Source of the DNA: an uncultured Clostridium sp.
GTDB lineage: Bacteria; Bacillota; Clostridia; TANB77; CAG-508
Length of the DNA stretch: 33,618 bases
NCBI GenBank assembly: GCA_948467495.1
Contig: CAOKEO010000021.1
Coordinates: forward strand, 1 to 33,618
Reading direction: 5' to 3'
Position 1 is the first letter of the stretch. Every line of letters begins with the position of its first letter. The notes under the pieces were generated by a model, which was not told the origin of the DNA, made no database searches, and worked only from the letters and a program-made list of their open reading frames with translations. Shown in pieces: positions 24,178 to 33,013 of the stretch. The position numbers and the translations under genes were made by a program.

Positions 24178-26770
24178 TCAATAGTTCTTCATTCTGTTCA
24201 AAGTTTGATTCATGTTGGAAGAAAAATTGCCTCCTCCATTTGTCTGTGCTGATGGTGGTTGGTAATTTCGATTATTTCTAGGTGCTGTAGTTACGATTGG
24301 ATAAACCATATTTCCTAATTCTTTTAATGTTTGCACAAACATTTTGGAATATCCCTTAATAGAAATTTCGCATTCAATAATCCCTTCTAAATAACGAATG
24401 TAAGTTTCTTCTTCAAATGGAATCGAAACATATTTAATTCTATCTCTATCAAATAACTCTGTCATGAAAGACATCGCCGGATCATTATAAAATGCCATTC
24501 CTCCAATGATGGTTGCATCTTTTATTCCTCTAATTTTTACAGATTTATTTAACACAATTTTCAATTTTCTTTCATCTAAAATATTTTTCATCTTAAGTTC
24601 TTTTAAAAATGCAGTAAGTGGCTGAATTGTCAAAATATCCATACTTTGTATCAAATAGGTTTCATGTGATTGTTTAAAATAACGAAGTGGTGTATCAAAA
24701 TCTGTGTCTATTAAAATTAAAGAATGACGTTGTAATAAAGTTTCTAAAATCTTATCGACATGTTGAATTGTATTTTGTTCATCTGGTAATGAAGTATAAA
24801 CCGTAAGATTTTTATTGACACTAATACCTCTAGCTACTCCTTGTGCAAGACCTTCAATACTATGAGTTGCAATTTCTCTTAGTGGTTCCTCATTTTTGGT
24901 ATAAATATAATAAGAGTTTCTATTTTGAGTGGTATCTAAAATAGCTATATCAATACCAATTGAAGCTAAAAGATTAGCTACATTATTAACAATAAATGAA
25001 GTGCCATTTTTACTAGTTCCTACAAATGTTACAATCTTTTTATCTGGTGTTAAAAGATACGATAAATCAATTTCTTCATAATTTTCTTCTGGTTCTATTT
25101 TTGTTTTTCTAGTATTGGAATGATAAGCATTAACATCATAGCTATCTGAATCATATGAATTAGTCTGGTAGCTACTAAAACCATTATCATCATTTGAATG
25201 ATAAGCATTGGTTCCAAACGTTTCTGGCTGCGGTTGAGGAGTTCCGTATCACCCTAGGTTTTGGTTGCTGCTCCTCTATTTCTTGCTCTCCTAATCCTGG
25301 TAATATCATATCTTCTTGCCCAAATATATCATCGTCATCTTCTTCATCCTCTTCATCGAAACCTGGTAAAAATGTTTCTGGTTCTGTTTGCTTTAGCGGA
25401 TTTGGCTGAGATACAGGAGTGTCGACATCATAAAATCCTGGTAAGAAATTCTCGTCTGTGTCTTCCTCTTCTTGTTCTTGTGCTCCTAAGCCTGGTAAAA
25501 ATACATCTTCTTCTAGTGGTTGTTGTACTTCTGGAACAGGAGCAGGATTTTTTCTTGGTCTTCCCCTTCCTCTCTTGGCTGGCTGTGTTGTAGTAGCTGT
25601 GTTTTCTGGTGCTGCAATAGGATTTTTTCTTGGTCTTCCTCTTCCTCTCTTTACTGGTTGTACAACTTCTTGCTTATCCATTTCTACTGGTTCTTGTGTG
25701 ACTGGTTGTATCACTTTTTGTGGTATTTCTTCTATTTCATCAAAATCTTCTAGTCCTTCTATCAATGGTTCTGGATTCGTATAGGATTGGGCTACTGGCT
25801 GTTGTGGTTTTGGATTTGGTTGTCTCATTGATTGTTGTAAATTTGTATTTAGCTGATTACTTCCCTGATTTGGTGTTTGCTGTCCATAAGATTGTGGGAC
25901 AGTTTCTACTGATTTTTGTCTTGCCAATTTTTTGGTTCCATTCATATTAACTGCTGATGGTATTACCACTGGTTTAGAAAGAATGGTATCTCTATTCTTG
26001 GACTTTAACAAAATTTGACTAGGTCCATCTTCTTCTCCATTTTTGGCTTTTCTTAAACTATCTGAAACGGTATTATTAAAAGACATAATCTTTTGATATT
26101 TAGGTGATTTTTCCTCTAATACTGCACGTACGTTTAATGGTAAAAATTTGGTTATTATTCTTAATTGTGTATCATTGTATTGTGCTGCTATATTATTAAA
26201 ACTATCAATATATCTTTCTTCATTTTTTCCTAATCTTTTATAATGAGCCACAATATTTTGAATTTCCATCTCACTAACATCATTCTCATTTTCAGCTTGA
26301 TAGACAACATCTTCACTATCAATTTTATAATACGATTTTGCTTCTTTTTTGGTACGTGGTCTGTTAATTAATTTACAAACTTCATCCACACTTCTATCAT
26401 TTCCTATAACAGCATCATAGATGCCAATGCCGAATAATTTTACCAACATTGGCTCTCCTTTTGTCCTTCTATCAGAACAAATTAAAATAATAGGAGTGTC
26501 ATCTCCTTTAACATTAGAAGCTTCATCACTAATACTATCCAATTTATCAAAAATAAATTTATCAATTTGGTCATATTGTGTATTAGTAAAAGCTTCTAAA
26601 TCTTCACCTATAACGATTCTATCATAAGTTTTATCTTTTTGTAATTCCTTTAATATTGCGTTAAAGTAATATACGTTTTTATAAGAAATAATTTGTTTAT
26701 ATTCTTTTTGGTATTTCTTTACAATCGATTCTGATATTTCTTCATTACTTACAGCAAATAAGACTTTCAT
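24178..26770 (-). CDS. TadZ/CpaE-like ATPase with AT-hooks, split by a +1 shift at CGGA
   Basis: 863 residues after a one-base skip. The N-terminal 130 residues look like a receiver-type alpha/beta domain without a clear phospho-acceptor. A helical middle follows, then a long disordered stretch (about 270-560) with two AT-hook-like motifs KRGRGRPRKNP and repeated FLPGL/FLPGF motifs. The C-terminal MinD/ParA-like domain has KIVTFVGTSKNGTSFIVNN as a variant P-loop (Thr where the usual Lys stands) and LILIDTDFDT as Walker B. The break is at codon 509 (CGG A, 25243-25246); the skip joins KPRVI to GTPQPQPETFGTNAYHS. GGGGG precedes the ATG. It sits with a small membrane protein and a GAF/GGDEF gene, suggesting a polar or envelope-localising role. 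Confidence 0.8.
25243..25246 (-). other. Frame-change site CGGA (TadZ-like gene)
   Basis: Zero frame reads ATA CGG AAC TCC and stops 18 codons on, before the ATPase domain. Skipping C gives ATA GGA ACT CCT CAA and the frame is open for another 350 codons. Confidence 0.7.
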
Positions 26771-26773
26771 TTG

Positions 26774-27181
26774 TTACCCCCTTCCAAATTTCACAAACAC
26801 TGCAAAGGCAAGTGGTAAAACTTGGCATATGATTAAAAGTGTGACACATGTTACAATAAACGCCATTCCTCTTTCCAATGTATCCAATCTCCTAATACCA
26901 ATAACATATTGATGAATGGCACCAATAGCAATTCCTAAAAAACATACTGGAATACTATAAATACGAACAATATTTAAAATATAGGCAACTGTCCCATAGG
27001 TATCTGAGCCATATTTGGCTTTATAATCTTCTAACGAATTAGCTGATTTTTCTTTCATCTCTACAATTTTGCTTTCTGTTTCATCATCAATGGCTTTATC
27101 TTCTGCATAAGTTTGACTTCCCATGAAAAATATTCCCATTATTAGTAGGATAATTGTTATTATTATCATTACTTTTTTCAT
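26774..27181 (-). CDS. Small exported or membrane protein with two C-terminal helices
   Basis: About 135 residues from the ATG at 27181, chosen because AAAGGGG stands eight bases before it; a longer frame begins at 27256 without a site. It has a signal-like helix (3-22) ending near SQTYA, a charged helix (DDETESKIVEMKEKS), then two membrane helices (about 60-80 and 95-120). The layout recalls VirB2/TrbC-like subunits but there is no clear match. The stop nearly touches the TadZ-like start (TAAcaaATG), so the two are coupled. Confidence 0.7.
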   Translation of the reverse strand: MKKVMIIITIILLIMGIFFMGSQTYAEDKAIDDETESKIVEMKEKSANSLEDYKAKYGSDTYGTVAYILNIVRIYSIPVCFLGIAIGAIHQYVIGIRRLDTLERGMAFIVTCVTLLIICQVLPLAFAVFVKFGRG

Positions 27182-27283
27182 GATTTCTGCCCCTTTCTCA
27201 TGTCTTGTTATTGGCAAATTTCTTTCTATCCTTAAACTTACTTCTCTATCATACAATAAATCCTAAAAAATAGCAAGATTTTT

Positions 27284-28528
27284 TTACAATTTATTATATA
27301 AATATTTCATATGTGTATAAACTCCATTGGCCCAATTTTTATCTGTTGCATATTTTGTATTAATACCACTTAAAGTTGGTCCATTATAATAAGTTCCTAC
27401 TGCTTTTTCGCCTCCATAAATACTTGTCCCTTTCGGATTGATATAATATTTAACAAACACCCTAGCAATTAAATCAATACATTCTGAATACCCAGAAAAA
27501 CGATAAGCACCATGATAAGGATTGGAATCATAAGCACCATAACCAAACAAATTTCCTTTTTCTCTAGCTATTTGAGACGTTCCCCAAGAACTTTCATGAA
27601 TACCAACCGCTGCCACGAAAACACCATTGATATGATATTGTTGCTCAATATAATAAAAATATTCTGCATTATTTTGGAATATTTTGTTAGTATCTTTATT
27701 ATCTGATAAAATGTTTTTAAATTGTTCTAACGTCAGTCCACTTGGTTGATTTAAAGCCATATCAAAACTTAAAGTTGACATTAATTCTGCTTTACTTTTA
27801 GCTACTTTACCAGATGTTTGTGGTTTTGGGTTATTATCGATATAAGTAGTACATTCTGATTTCACATATCCAATTGTACTTAAACAAGAAATCTTATACC
27901 AGTCATTTTGTATTTCTAATAATTTCAATTGTTCTCCTCTTGCTAAGGTTGCTATTTTTTGTGTTTGTTCATTTGGTTCTACCATAACGGACAATCGATC
28001 TGATGTGACATATAAAATATCTCCTACTTTTACTTTATAATGACTACTATAATTGGCTGTTCCAATTTCGACAATTTTATTAACAGATGCTTTTGTTACT
28101 TTACTAGAAACCTGTTCTTCTGCTATTAATTCCTCCCCTTGATAGGTCTTTTTAATAGTAATTTCTTGTTTTCCTTCTCTTCCCTCTTGTAATACTTGTA
28201 TTTGTCCTTTTGGCAAATTGGCATTACTTTTATATTTAGTTATATATTCTAATGTGGTTTCTTGTACACTATATTCTTCTTTTTGTCCTTCTTTCCTGTT
28301 TTGTGCAATTATTTTTTCTATATCTATTTTTTGTGCTTTACTTATTTTGGTTCTTTCTATCTTCGATAAAGTTTCTGAAGCATATACATTATTTCTTCCA
28401 AAATAATGAGCATAAAGTATCATGATAGCTAATATACTAATAAGAAATGCTAAAAAAAACACCATGTTTTTTAGCATCATTTTGGTATCTATTTTTTTGC
28501 TTTTTGAAGCTTTGTCTTTTGCTTTCAT
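27284..28528 (-). CDS. Cell-wall glucosaminidase with G5 and SH3 domains
   Basis: 414 residues. Peptidoglycan N-acetylglucosaminidase (autolysin) anchored by an N-terminal helix (about 20-42). A G5-type domain lies at about 84-160 (TTLEYITKYKSN...VNKIVEIGT), an SH3-like domain at about 168-232 (YVTSDRLSVMVEP...GYVKSECTTYI), and a glucosaminidase domain at about 255-414, with HESSWGTSQIAREKGNLFGYGA carrying the catalytic Glu and an NGPTLSGINTKYATD C-terminal part. AGGTGAT precedes the ATG. It heads a run of same-strand genes down to 23014. Confidence 0.9.
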   Translation of the reverse strand: MKAKDKASKSKKIDTKMMLKNMVFFLAFLISILAIMILYAHYFGRNNVYASETLSKIERTKISKAQKIDIEKIIAQNRKEGQKEEYSVQETTLEYITKYKSNANLPKGQIQVLQEGREGKQEITIKKTYQGEELIAEEQVSSKVTKASVNKIVEIGTANYSSHYKVKVGDILYVTSDRLSVMVEPNEQTQKIATLARGEQLKLLEIQNDWYKISCLSTIGYVKSECTTYIDNNPKPQTSGKVAKSKAELMSTLSFDMALNQPSGLTLEQFKNILSDNKDTNKIFQNNAEYFYYIEQQYHINGVFVAAVGIHESSWGTSQIAREKGNLFGYGAYDSNPYHGAYRFSGYSECIDLIARVFVKYYINPKGTSIYGGEKAVGTYYNGPTLSGINTKYATDKNWANGVYTHMKYLYNKL

Positions 28529-28724
28529 ATTATCACCTATTAATATTTTACCTTTAATCTATTTTTTTGTCAATGGACAATGCTTTAAGTTTTAGGTTTT
28601 GACTTAACTTTTCTAAGTGGCATTTTATAGGTAATAATAAAAGATTTTGTATAACTAAGCAATCCTATCTCTTGCTTTTATTTAAAATTTATATTATGAT
28701 AGAATTGTTCACAAAGGAGGAACT

Positions 28725-29525
28725 ATGGAAAAGAAAAAAAAGATAGTAATTGGCATTCTTTTTTCATTATTGTTCATTATCATGATTGTTGCTTATTTAC
28801 TATGGCAAAAACATATCATAAAAAGCAATTTTGAAAAAGACGTTTTATCATTTGCTAAAAAAAATGATAAAACAGTTTTTCAAGTTAATAAAATTGTATT
28901 ATTTAGCAATTGCGATGCTAAAAATAAAACTGGCTCTGCTACGAATTTTACCATAGAAAATCTCTATCAATATACTGACATGGCCATTTTTATCAATAGT
29001 TCTTCTACCGAAGAAAAAACATTAGAAAATACCTTAAAAAAAGTAAGAATTACTAATATTAAATACCCAAAATGGCCAGATATGGGAGAGCCAAAAATAT
29101 ATTTTAAAGGTCTTCATCAATTTGCTAAAAGTGATTTAGTAGAAGAAAATGAAATAAAAGATAATTTAGATTTTACTATTACTTCTGAAGATGAAGCAAA
29201 TTTAGCTACCCCTACTTTATACAATAATCTAGCCAATCCTATTACTCTTAGCTATGTGAATCAAACTATTAAATCAGATTATACACTTACAGACACATCT
29301 GTTCCTATTACTTATGATGGTTCACTTTTAAAAAGATGCCAGGTTGATTTATCTTCCATTTCATGTAAACTTTCATTTGACATCTACATTACCAATAATT
29401 TAGAAGAAGAGTTTAAAACAACAGTACTAATTGATATACCATTAGAAATACAAGAAAAGTCTATTTATGATGGAAATATTAATATGACTCAGAAATGTAA
29501 TTTTGCATTTTATCAATATAAATAA
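28725..29525 (+). CDS. Membrane-anchored extracytoplasmic protein, unknown function
   Basis: 266 residues with an N-terminal membrane helix (about 7-27) and a large Asn/Thr-rich, beta-looking extracytoplasmic part. It contains three Cys (NCDAKNK, RCQVDLSSISCK). AAAGGAGG precedes the ATG and a strong terminator follows the stop. No recognised family. Confidence 0.75.
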   Translation: MEKKKKIVIGILFSLLFIIMIVAYLLWQKHIIKSNFEKDVLSFAKKNDKTVFQVNKIVLFSNCDAKNKTGSATNFTIENLYQYTDMAIFINSSSTEEKTLENTLKKVRITNIKYPKWPDMGEPKIYFKGLHQFAKSDLVEENEIKDNLDFTITSEDEANLATPTLYNNLANPITLSYVNQTIKSDYTLTDTSVPITYDGSLLKRCQVDLSSISCKLSFDIYITNNLEEEFKTTVLIDIPLEIQEKSIYDGNINMTQKCNFAFYQYK

Positions 29526-29539
29526 AGTAGTAAAACTTG

Positions 29540-29575
29540 AACAGAGGCTCCCATTTGCAGGAGCCTCTGTTTTTT
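29540..29575 (+). terminator. Strong terminator
   Basis: AACAGAGGCTCC pairs with GGAGCCTCTGTT around CATTTGCA and is followed by a T-run, 15 bases after the stop of the upstream gene. Confidence 0.85.
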
Positions 29576-29593
29576 GACGGTTATGATTATTTC

Positions 29594-30073
29594 TTAGACT
29601 TTGAGACAATAGAAGACTAGGATTACAATTGCACCAAAACATCCAAGTATTACAGAGAAGAATTTTGCTTGGTTATTGCATCTTTTTATAAACTCTTCCT
29701 CTGTTTCCCATTGAAAGTCTTGGCTCAAAATCTTCTTATCCTCCACAGATAATGTTATTGTCACTTCAGGTGAAATCTCCAGCAATCCTTTTTTGGATAA
29801 AGCATATGTGAATTTAATATCTTCCCCATTACTGAATTGCTCAATTTTGTAGTCGACATCTTTAGGAATTTCTTCTGTATGAATTCCTTTTCCTTCTACT
29901 ACCGCTTTTTCGGCAATTTCCAAAAGATACTCATAATCATCTTTTGAATATTCACCAAAAATGGCATTGCAATTGTTTATAATCATTCCATTAGAAATGA
30001 TATAAACAAAAAAACCTACCATAACACTTAAAAGTAACGTCTTTCCATAGCTGTTAAACCGTCTTTTCCTCAT
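29594..30073 (-). CDS. Two-helix membrane protein, unknown function
   Basis: About 159 residues from the ATG at 30073, fixed by AAGGAGG six bases upstream (a longer frame to 30169 lacks a site). Membrane helices at about 12-32 and 136-156 bracket an extracytoplasmic acidic domain (SKDDYEYLLEIAEKAVVEG...). Codon 6 is an in-frame CGG followed by T, apparently read as Arg. The next gap (30074-30431) holds the coreless repeat copy and the acyl-CoA synthetase promoter. Confidence 0.7.
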   Translation of the reverse strand: MRKRRFNSYGKTLLLSVMVGFFVYIISNGMIINNCNAIFGEYSKDDYEYLLEIAEKAVVEGKGIHTEEIPKDVDYKIEQFSNGEDIKFTYALSKKGLLEISPEVTITLSVEDKKILSQDFQWETEEEFIKRCNNQAKFFSVILGCFGAIVILVFYCLKV

Positions 30074-30235
30074 GTTAATCCTCCTTATTGTTTGTTGTCT
30101 GTTTAAAATATGTCTTTTAAAACCTGTTAAACAGAAGAATAAAAACCAAACGATATTGTTATATATCATTTAGGAACATTTTATCATAATTTTATATCAA
30201 TTTCAATCATTTTACTATTTTTCAAGAAATATACA

Positions 30236-30306
30236 GTAACGAACAGACGTCTTGTTTTCTGGAGATAAAACTTTCTAATTGAAATATATCATTTCTAAAT
30301 TGTTAC
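30236..30306. repeat. Hairpin repeat family, coreless derivative (copy 5, inverted)
   Basis: 71 bp in the opposite orientation to copies 1-4. It has the same ends (GTAACGAACAGACGT at 30236 and TCTAAATTGTTAC ending at 30306) and the sub-terminal ACTTTCTAATTGAAATATATC shared with copy 1, but the whole inner stem and core are missing. Confidence 0.65.
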
Positions 30307-30351
30307 AATACACAAAAATCAGAGAAAACAAAAGTTAAAAATTTACTAAGC

Positions 30352-30380
30352 TTGATTTTATTTCAATTTTATACTATTAT
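30352..30380 (+). promoter_or_regulatory. Promoter of the acyl-CoA synthetase gene
   Basis: TTGATT (30352-30357), 17-base spacer, TATTAT (30375-30380), 51 bases before the ATG. A second possible -10 (TATAAT, near 30395) lies downstream. Confidence 0.5.
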
Positions 30381-30431
30381 ATAGTTGCTTACTATATAAT
30401 ATATTAATAATAAGATAGGAGAATTATAGAA

Positions 30432-32177
30432 ATGAAAGAAAATAAGAGTCTTTCTGTTGCAGAGCAACTAAAAAAGAAATATCACAAAACAGAAGAAGTT
30501 ACGAATTTCAAAGAAATGTTATATCGTTCTGCTGACATTTTTCGTTCTAGAACTGCATTTAAAGTAAAAGATGAAAAAGGTAATATTGTTAGTATTACTT
30601 ACGAGCAATTTAAAAATGACATTGTTTCTTTAGGGACAAGCTTAATGGAAAAAGGATTTTTAAATAAAAGAATTAGTATCATTGGAAAAAATAGTTACCA
30701 ATGGTGTGTATCTTATTTAGCAGCTAGCATTGTTGGAATTGTTGTTCCCCTTGATAAAGAACTGCACACCGATGATGTGATTAATTTTATGAATGTTTCA
30801 CAAACAGTTTGTCTTTTAGGAGACAGCAAAAATTTAGATAGTGTTTTAAATAATATTGAAAAAGTTCAAAATCCAGATACCCTTTTTGTATCTTTTGACA
30901 AAAAGGATGATGTCAATTCCCTTCACAATTTATTAGGGATGGGAAAAATTGCTTATGAAAAAGGTCAAGATGATTTTGACAAAATAGAAATTAATCCAGA
31001 TGAACTACGCATTTTACTTTTTACTTCTGGAACTACTGGAAATGCAAAAGGGGTGTGTTTATCTCAAAGAAATATTTGTTCTAATATTTTATCCACTTAT
31101 GGTATTGTTAAAGTAAAAAGAAGTGACCTATTTTTCTCCATTTTGCCTTTACATCATACCTATGAATGTACGCTAGGATTTTTGCTACCTATTTATAGTG
31201 GTGCTAGTATTGCCCATTGCGAAGGACTACGCTATATTACAAAAAATCTTGGTGAATTCCACCCTTCTGTTATTTTGTGTGTTCCTTTGTTACTAGAAAA
31301 TGTGCATAAAAATATTGTAAAAAATATGAATCAATCTTTGCCAGAAAAATATAAAAAAGTAGAAGGGAATCCATTTAACACTTTACCTTTCTATCTAAAG
31401 AAAATTGTAAGAACGAAAGTGAAAAACACGCTTGGTGGAAGGCTTCGTGTGTTTATTGTTGGTGCTGCTGCCGCTAATCCTGAAATTGTTAAAGACTTTA
31501 AAAACTTAAAATTGATGACCCTTCAAGGTTATGGTTTAACAGAATGTTCTCCTCTTGTTGCTGGTAATACAGACTTCTTTCAAAAAGATGATGCCGCTGG
31601 TCTTCCTATTCCTAATGTTGAATATAAAATTGATAATCCGAATGTCGAAGGTGTTGGTGAAATTCTTGTAAAAGGTCCTAATGTTATGCTTGGCTATTAT
31701 GAAGATGAAGAAAAGACAAAGCAAACCATTGTAGATGGCTGGTTCCATACAGGAGATTTAGGAAGAATTGACGAAAATGGCTATTTGTATATTACTGGTA
31801 GATGTAAAAGCGTAATTGTTACAAAAAACGGTAAAAATATTTATCCAGAAGAAGTGGAATATTATTTGAATGATAATCCTTTGATTTCAGAATCTCTTGT
31901 TTTGGGAATTCAAAAGGAAGATGATGACGAAACCTATATCAATGCTCAGATTTATCCTAATATAGAAGCAATTACAGAGTATTTAAAAGGATCTGTTCCT
32001 ACCAAAGAAGAGATTTGGAAAATTGTTGCTGATAGCGTAGCAAGTGTTAATAAAAAGTTGCCCAATTATAAACATATTAAAAGTTTTGGCGTTCGTGATG
32101 AAGAGTTTGAAAAAACTACCACTCAAAAAATTAAACGCTATGGAAATAATATGAGGATAGAGAAAAAAGATAAATAG
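30432..32177 (+). CDS. AMP-forming acyl-CoA synthetase (FadD-like)
   Basis: 581 residues. It activates a fatty or other carboxylic acid to acyl-AMP and then acyl-CoA. P-loop-like LLFTSGTTGNAKGV, the A5 motif YGLTECSPLV, GWFHTGDLGRIDENGYLYITGR with the conserved Asp and Arg, and the C-terminal TTTQKIKRY with the catalytic Lys are all present. Long-chain specificity is likely from the overall pattern, but the substrate cannot be read directly. AGGAG lies ten bases before the ATG. It is monocistronic, with a terminator right after the stop. Confidence 0.92.
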   Translation: MKENKSLSVAEQLKKKYHKTEEVTNFKEMLYRSADIFRSRTAFKVKDEKGNIVSITYEQFKNDIVSLGTSLMEKGFLNKRISIIGKNSYQWCVSYLAASIVGIVVPLDKELHTDDVINFMNVSQTVCLLGDSKNLDSVLNNIEKVQNPDTLFVSFDKKDDVNSLHNLLGMGKIAYEKGQDDFDKIEINPDELRILLFTSGTTGNAKGVCLSQRNICSNILSTYGIVKVKRSDLFFSILPLHHTYECTLGFLLPIYSGASIAHCEGLRYITKNLGEFHPSVILCVPLLLENVHKNIVKNMNQSLPEKYKKVEGNPFNTLPFYLKKIVRTKVKNTLGGRLRVFIVGAAAANPEIVKDFKNLKLMTLQGYGLTECSPLVAGNTDFFQKDDAAGLPIPNVEYKIDNPNVEGVGEILVKGPNVMLGYYEDEEKTKQTIVDGWFHTGDLGRIDENGYLYITGRCKSVIVTKNGKNIYPEEVEYYLNDNPLISESLVLGIQKEDDDETYINAQIYPNIEAITEYLKGSVPTKEEIWKIVADSVASVNKKLPNYKHIKSFGVRDEEFEKTTTQKIKRYGNNMRIEKKDK

Positions 32178-32184
32178 TAATGTT

Positions 32185-32218
32185 AAAAAGGTTCCTATAA
32201 ACTAGGAACCTTTTTTTT
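32185..32218 (+). terminator. Terminator of the acyl-CoA synthetase gene
   Basis: AAAAAGGTTCC pairs with GGAACCTTTTT around TATAAACTA, ending in eight T. Confidence 0.88.
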
Positions 32219-32229
32219 AGTAATGGAGC

Positions 32230-32791
32230 ACATACCAATAATTGTCCTTGTTGGTAGTGCTCCTTATATAAACCTTTATACCCAGCATTATGAAATTTAT
32301 CAAAATTTTTAACACCTGCATTTTTAGCTGTTTGATTAAGCGAATAATTGCCTTTTTTAGTTAAATTTCTTTGGTAAAATCTTTTTTCATCTTCTGTTAA
32401 TGAAGTATATTCTTTTTCGCTAATTTCTTGTTTTCTAGTTTGAACGCAAAATATGTTTGTACAAGAGCAATTACTTTTTTCTTGTATTTCCATTTTGTGC
32501 TATTAAATAACAAGCATAACGTGTTAATTTTTAATCCTTAATCATTACTTCAGCATTATTTGCACGTTTTGACAACTTGTCGACGTCGACAAAATGTTCA
32601 AATACACTAATATAACTATTTTTGCAAGATTCTTTTGCTTTTTTATTACATTTTCAAATTTTCGCCATTCTTTATAATTCAAAACTGATTGTAATCTCTT
32701 GCATACCAATATTCAATACCATTCTCATAATGTGTTTAATATCTTCAAATGTCTAATTTGTATAATTTTCTTTTTTATCTAGTTCATTCAT
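32230..32791 (-). pseudogene. dinD: dinD-like pseudogene
   Basis: Remains of a DNA-damage-inducible protein D homologue, read across several frames from the ATG at 32791: TFEDIKHI, YKEWRKFENVI with KAKESCKNS, EHFVDVDKLSKRANNAEVMI, then a stop, LTRYACYLIAQNGN, then QTRKQEISEKEYTSLTEDE, FYQRNLTKKGNYSL and AKNAGVKNFDKFHNAGYKGLY. The E. coli DinD order is the same (RYACYLVVQNGD, QTRRQELADDE, FQNHGYQGLYGG). It has at least two stops and two or more frame changes, and the C-terminal half is missing. This is genuine decay, unlike the CGGA genes. The 120-codon open stretch at 32131-32493 is only one piece of it. Confidence 0.8.
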
Positions 32792-32877
32792 TTGAAATCA
32801 TCTCCATTTCTTTTTTCCATTTTATTACAATTTCAAGCGAATTGCAACATATCTACAAAAATTTGTTTTCTTTATTT

Positions 32878-33011
32878 CTATAATTCATAACTATAAATTT
32901 TGCAATTTTCATTAATATTTGATGAATTTCCGTTTTCTGGTATTCCATTAAAATACCAATAAATTGCCTTGATACTCCTCCATGAGTTACCAACAAAATA
33001 TTTGTTGTTCC
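32878..33011 (-). pseudogene. Histidine phosphatase C-terminal fragment
   Basis: Directly after the intact phosphatase gene the same strand encodes TNILLVTHGGVS, then with one A missing KAIYWYFNGIPENGNSSNIN and CKIYSYEL before TAG. This is the C-terminal third of a related phosphatase, left by partial duplication or gene fusion. The rest of 32792-33013 shows nothing else. Confidence 0.65.
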
Positions 33012-33013
33012 CT

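Noticed and set aside
1858..25246. CGG reassigned to another amino acid rather than recoded
   Set aside because: A simple reassignment would not change frame, and all four sites need a frame change to restore the family sequence.
25194..25784. Plus-strand Ser- and Leu-rich frames
   Set aside because: They are shadows of the low-complexity acidic and Pro-rich linker of the TadZ-like gene.
32131..32493. Intact 120-residue gene
   Set aside because: It is one open piece of the dinD pseudogene, and its 3' part runs into the terminator of the opposite gene.
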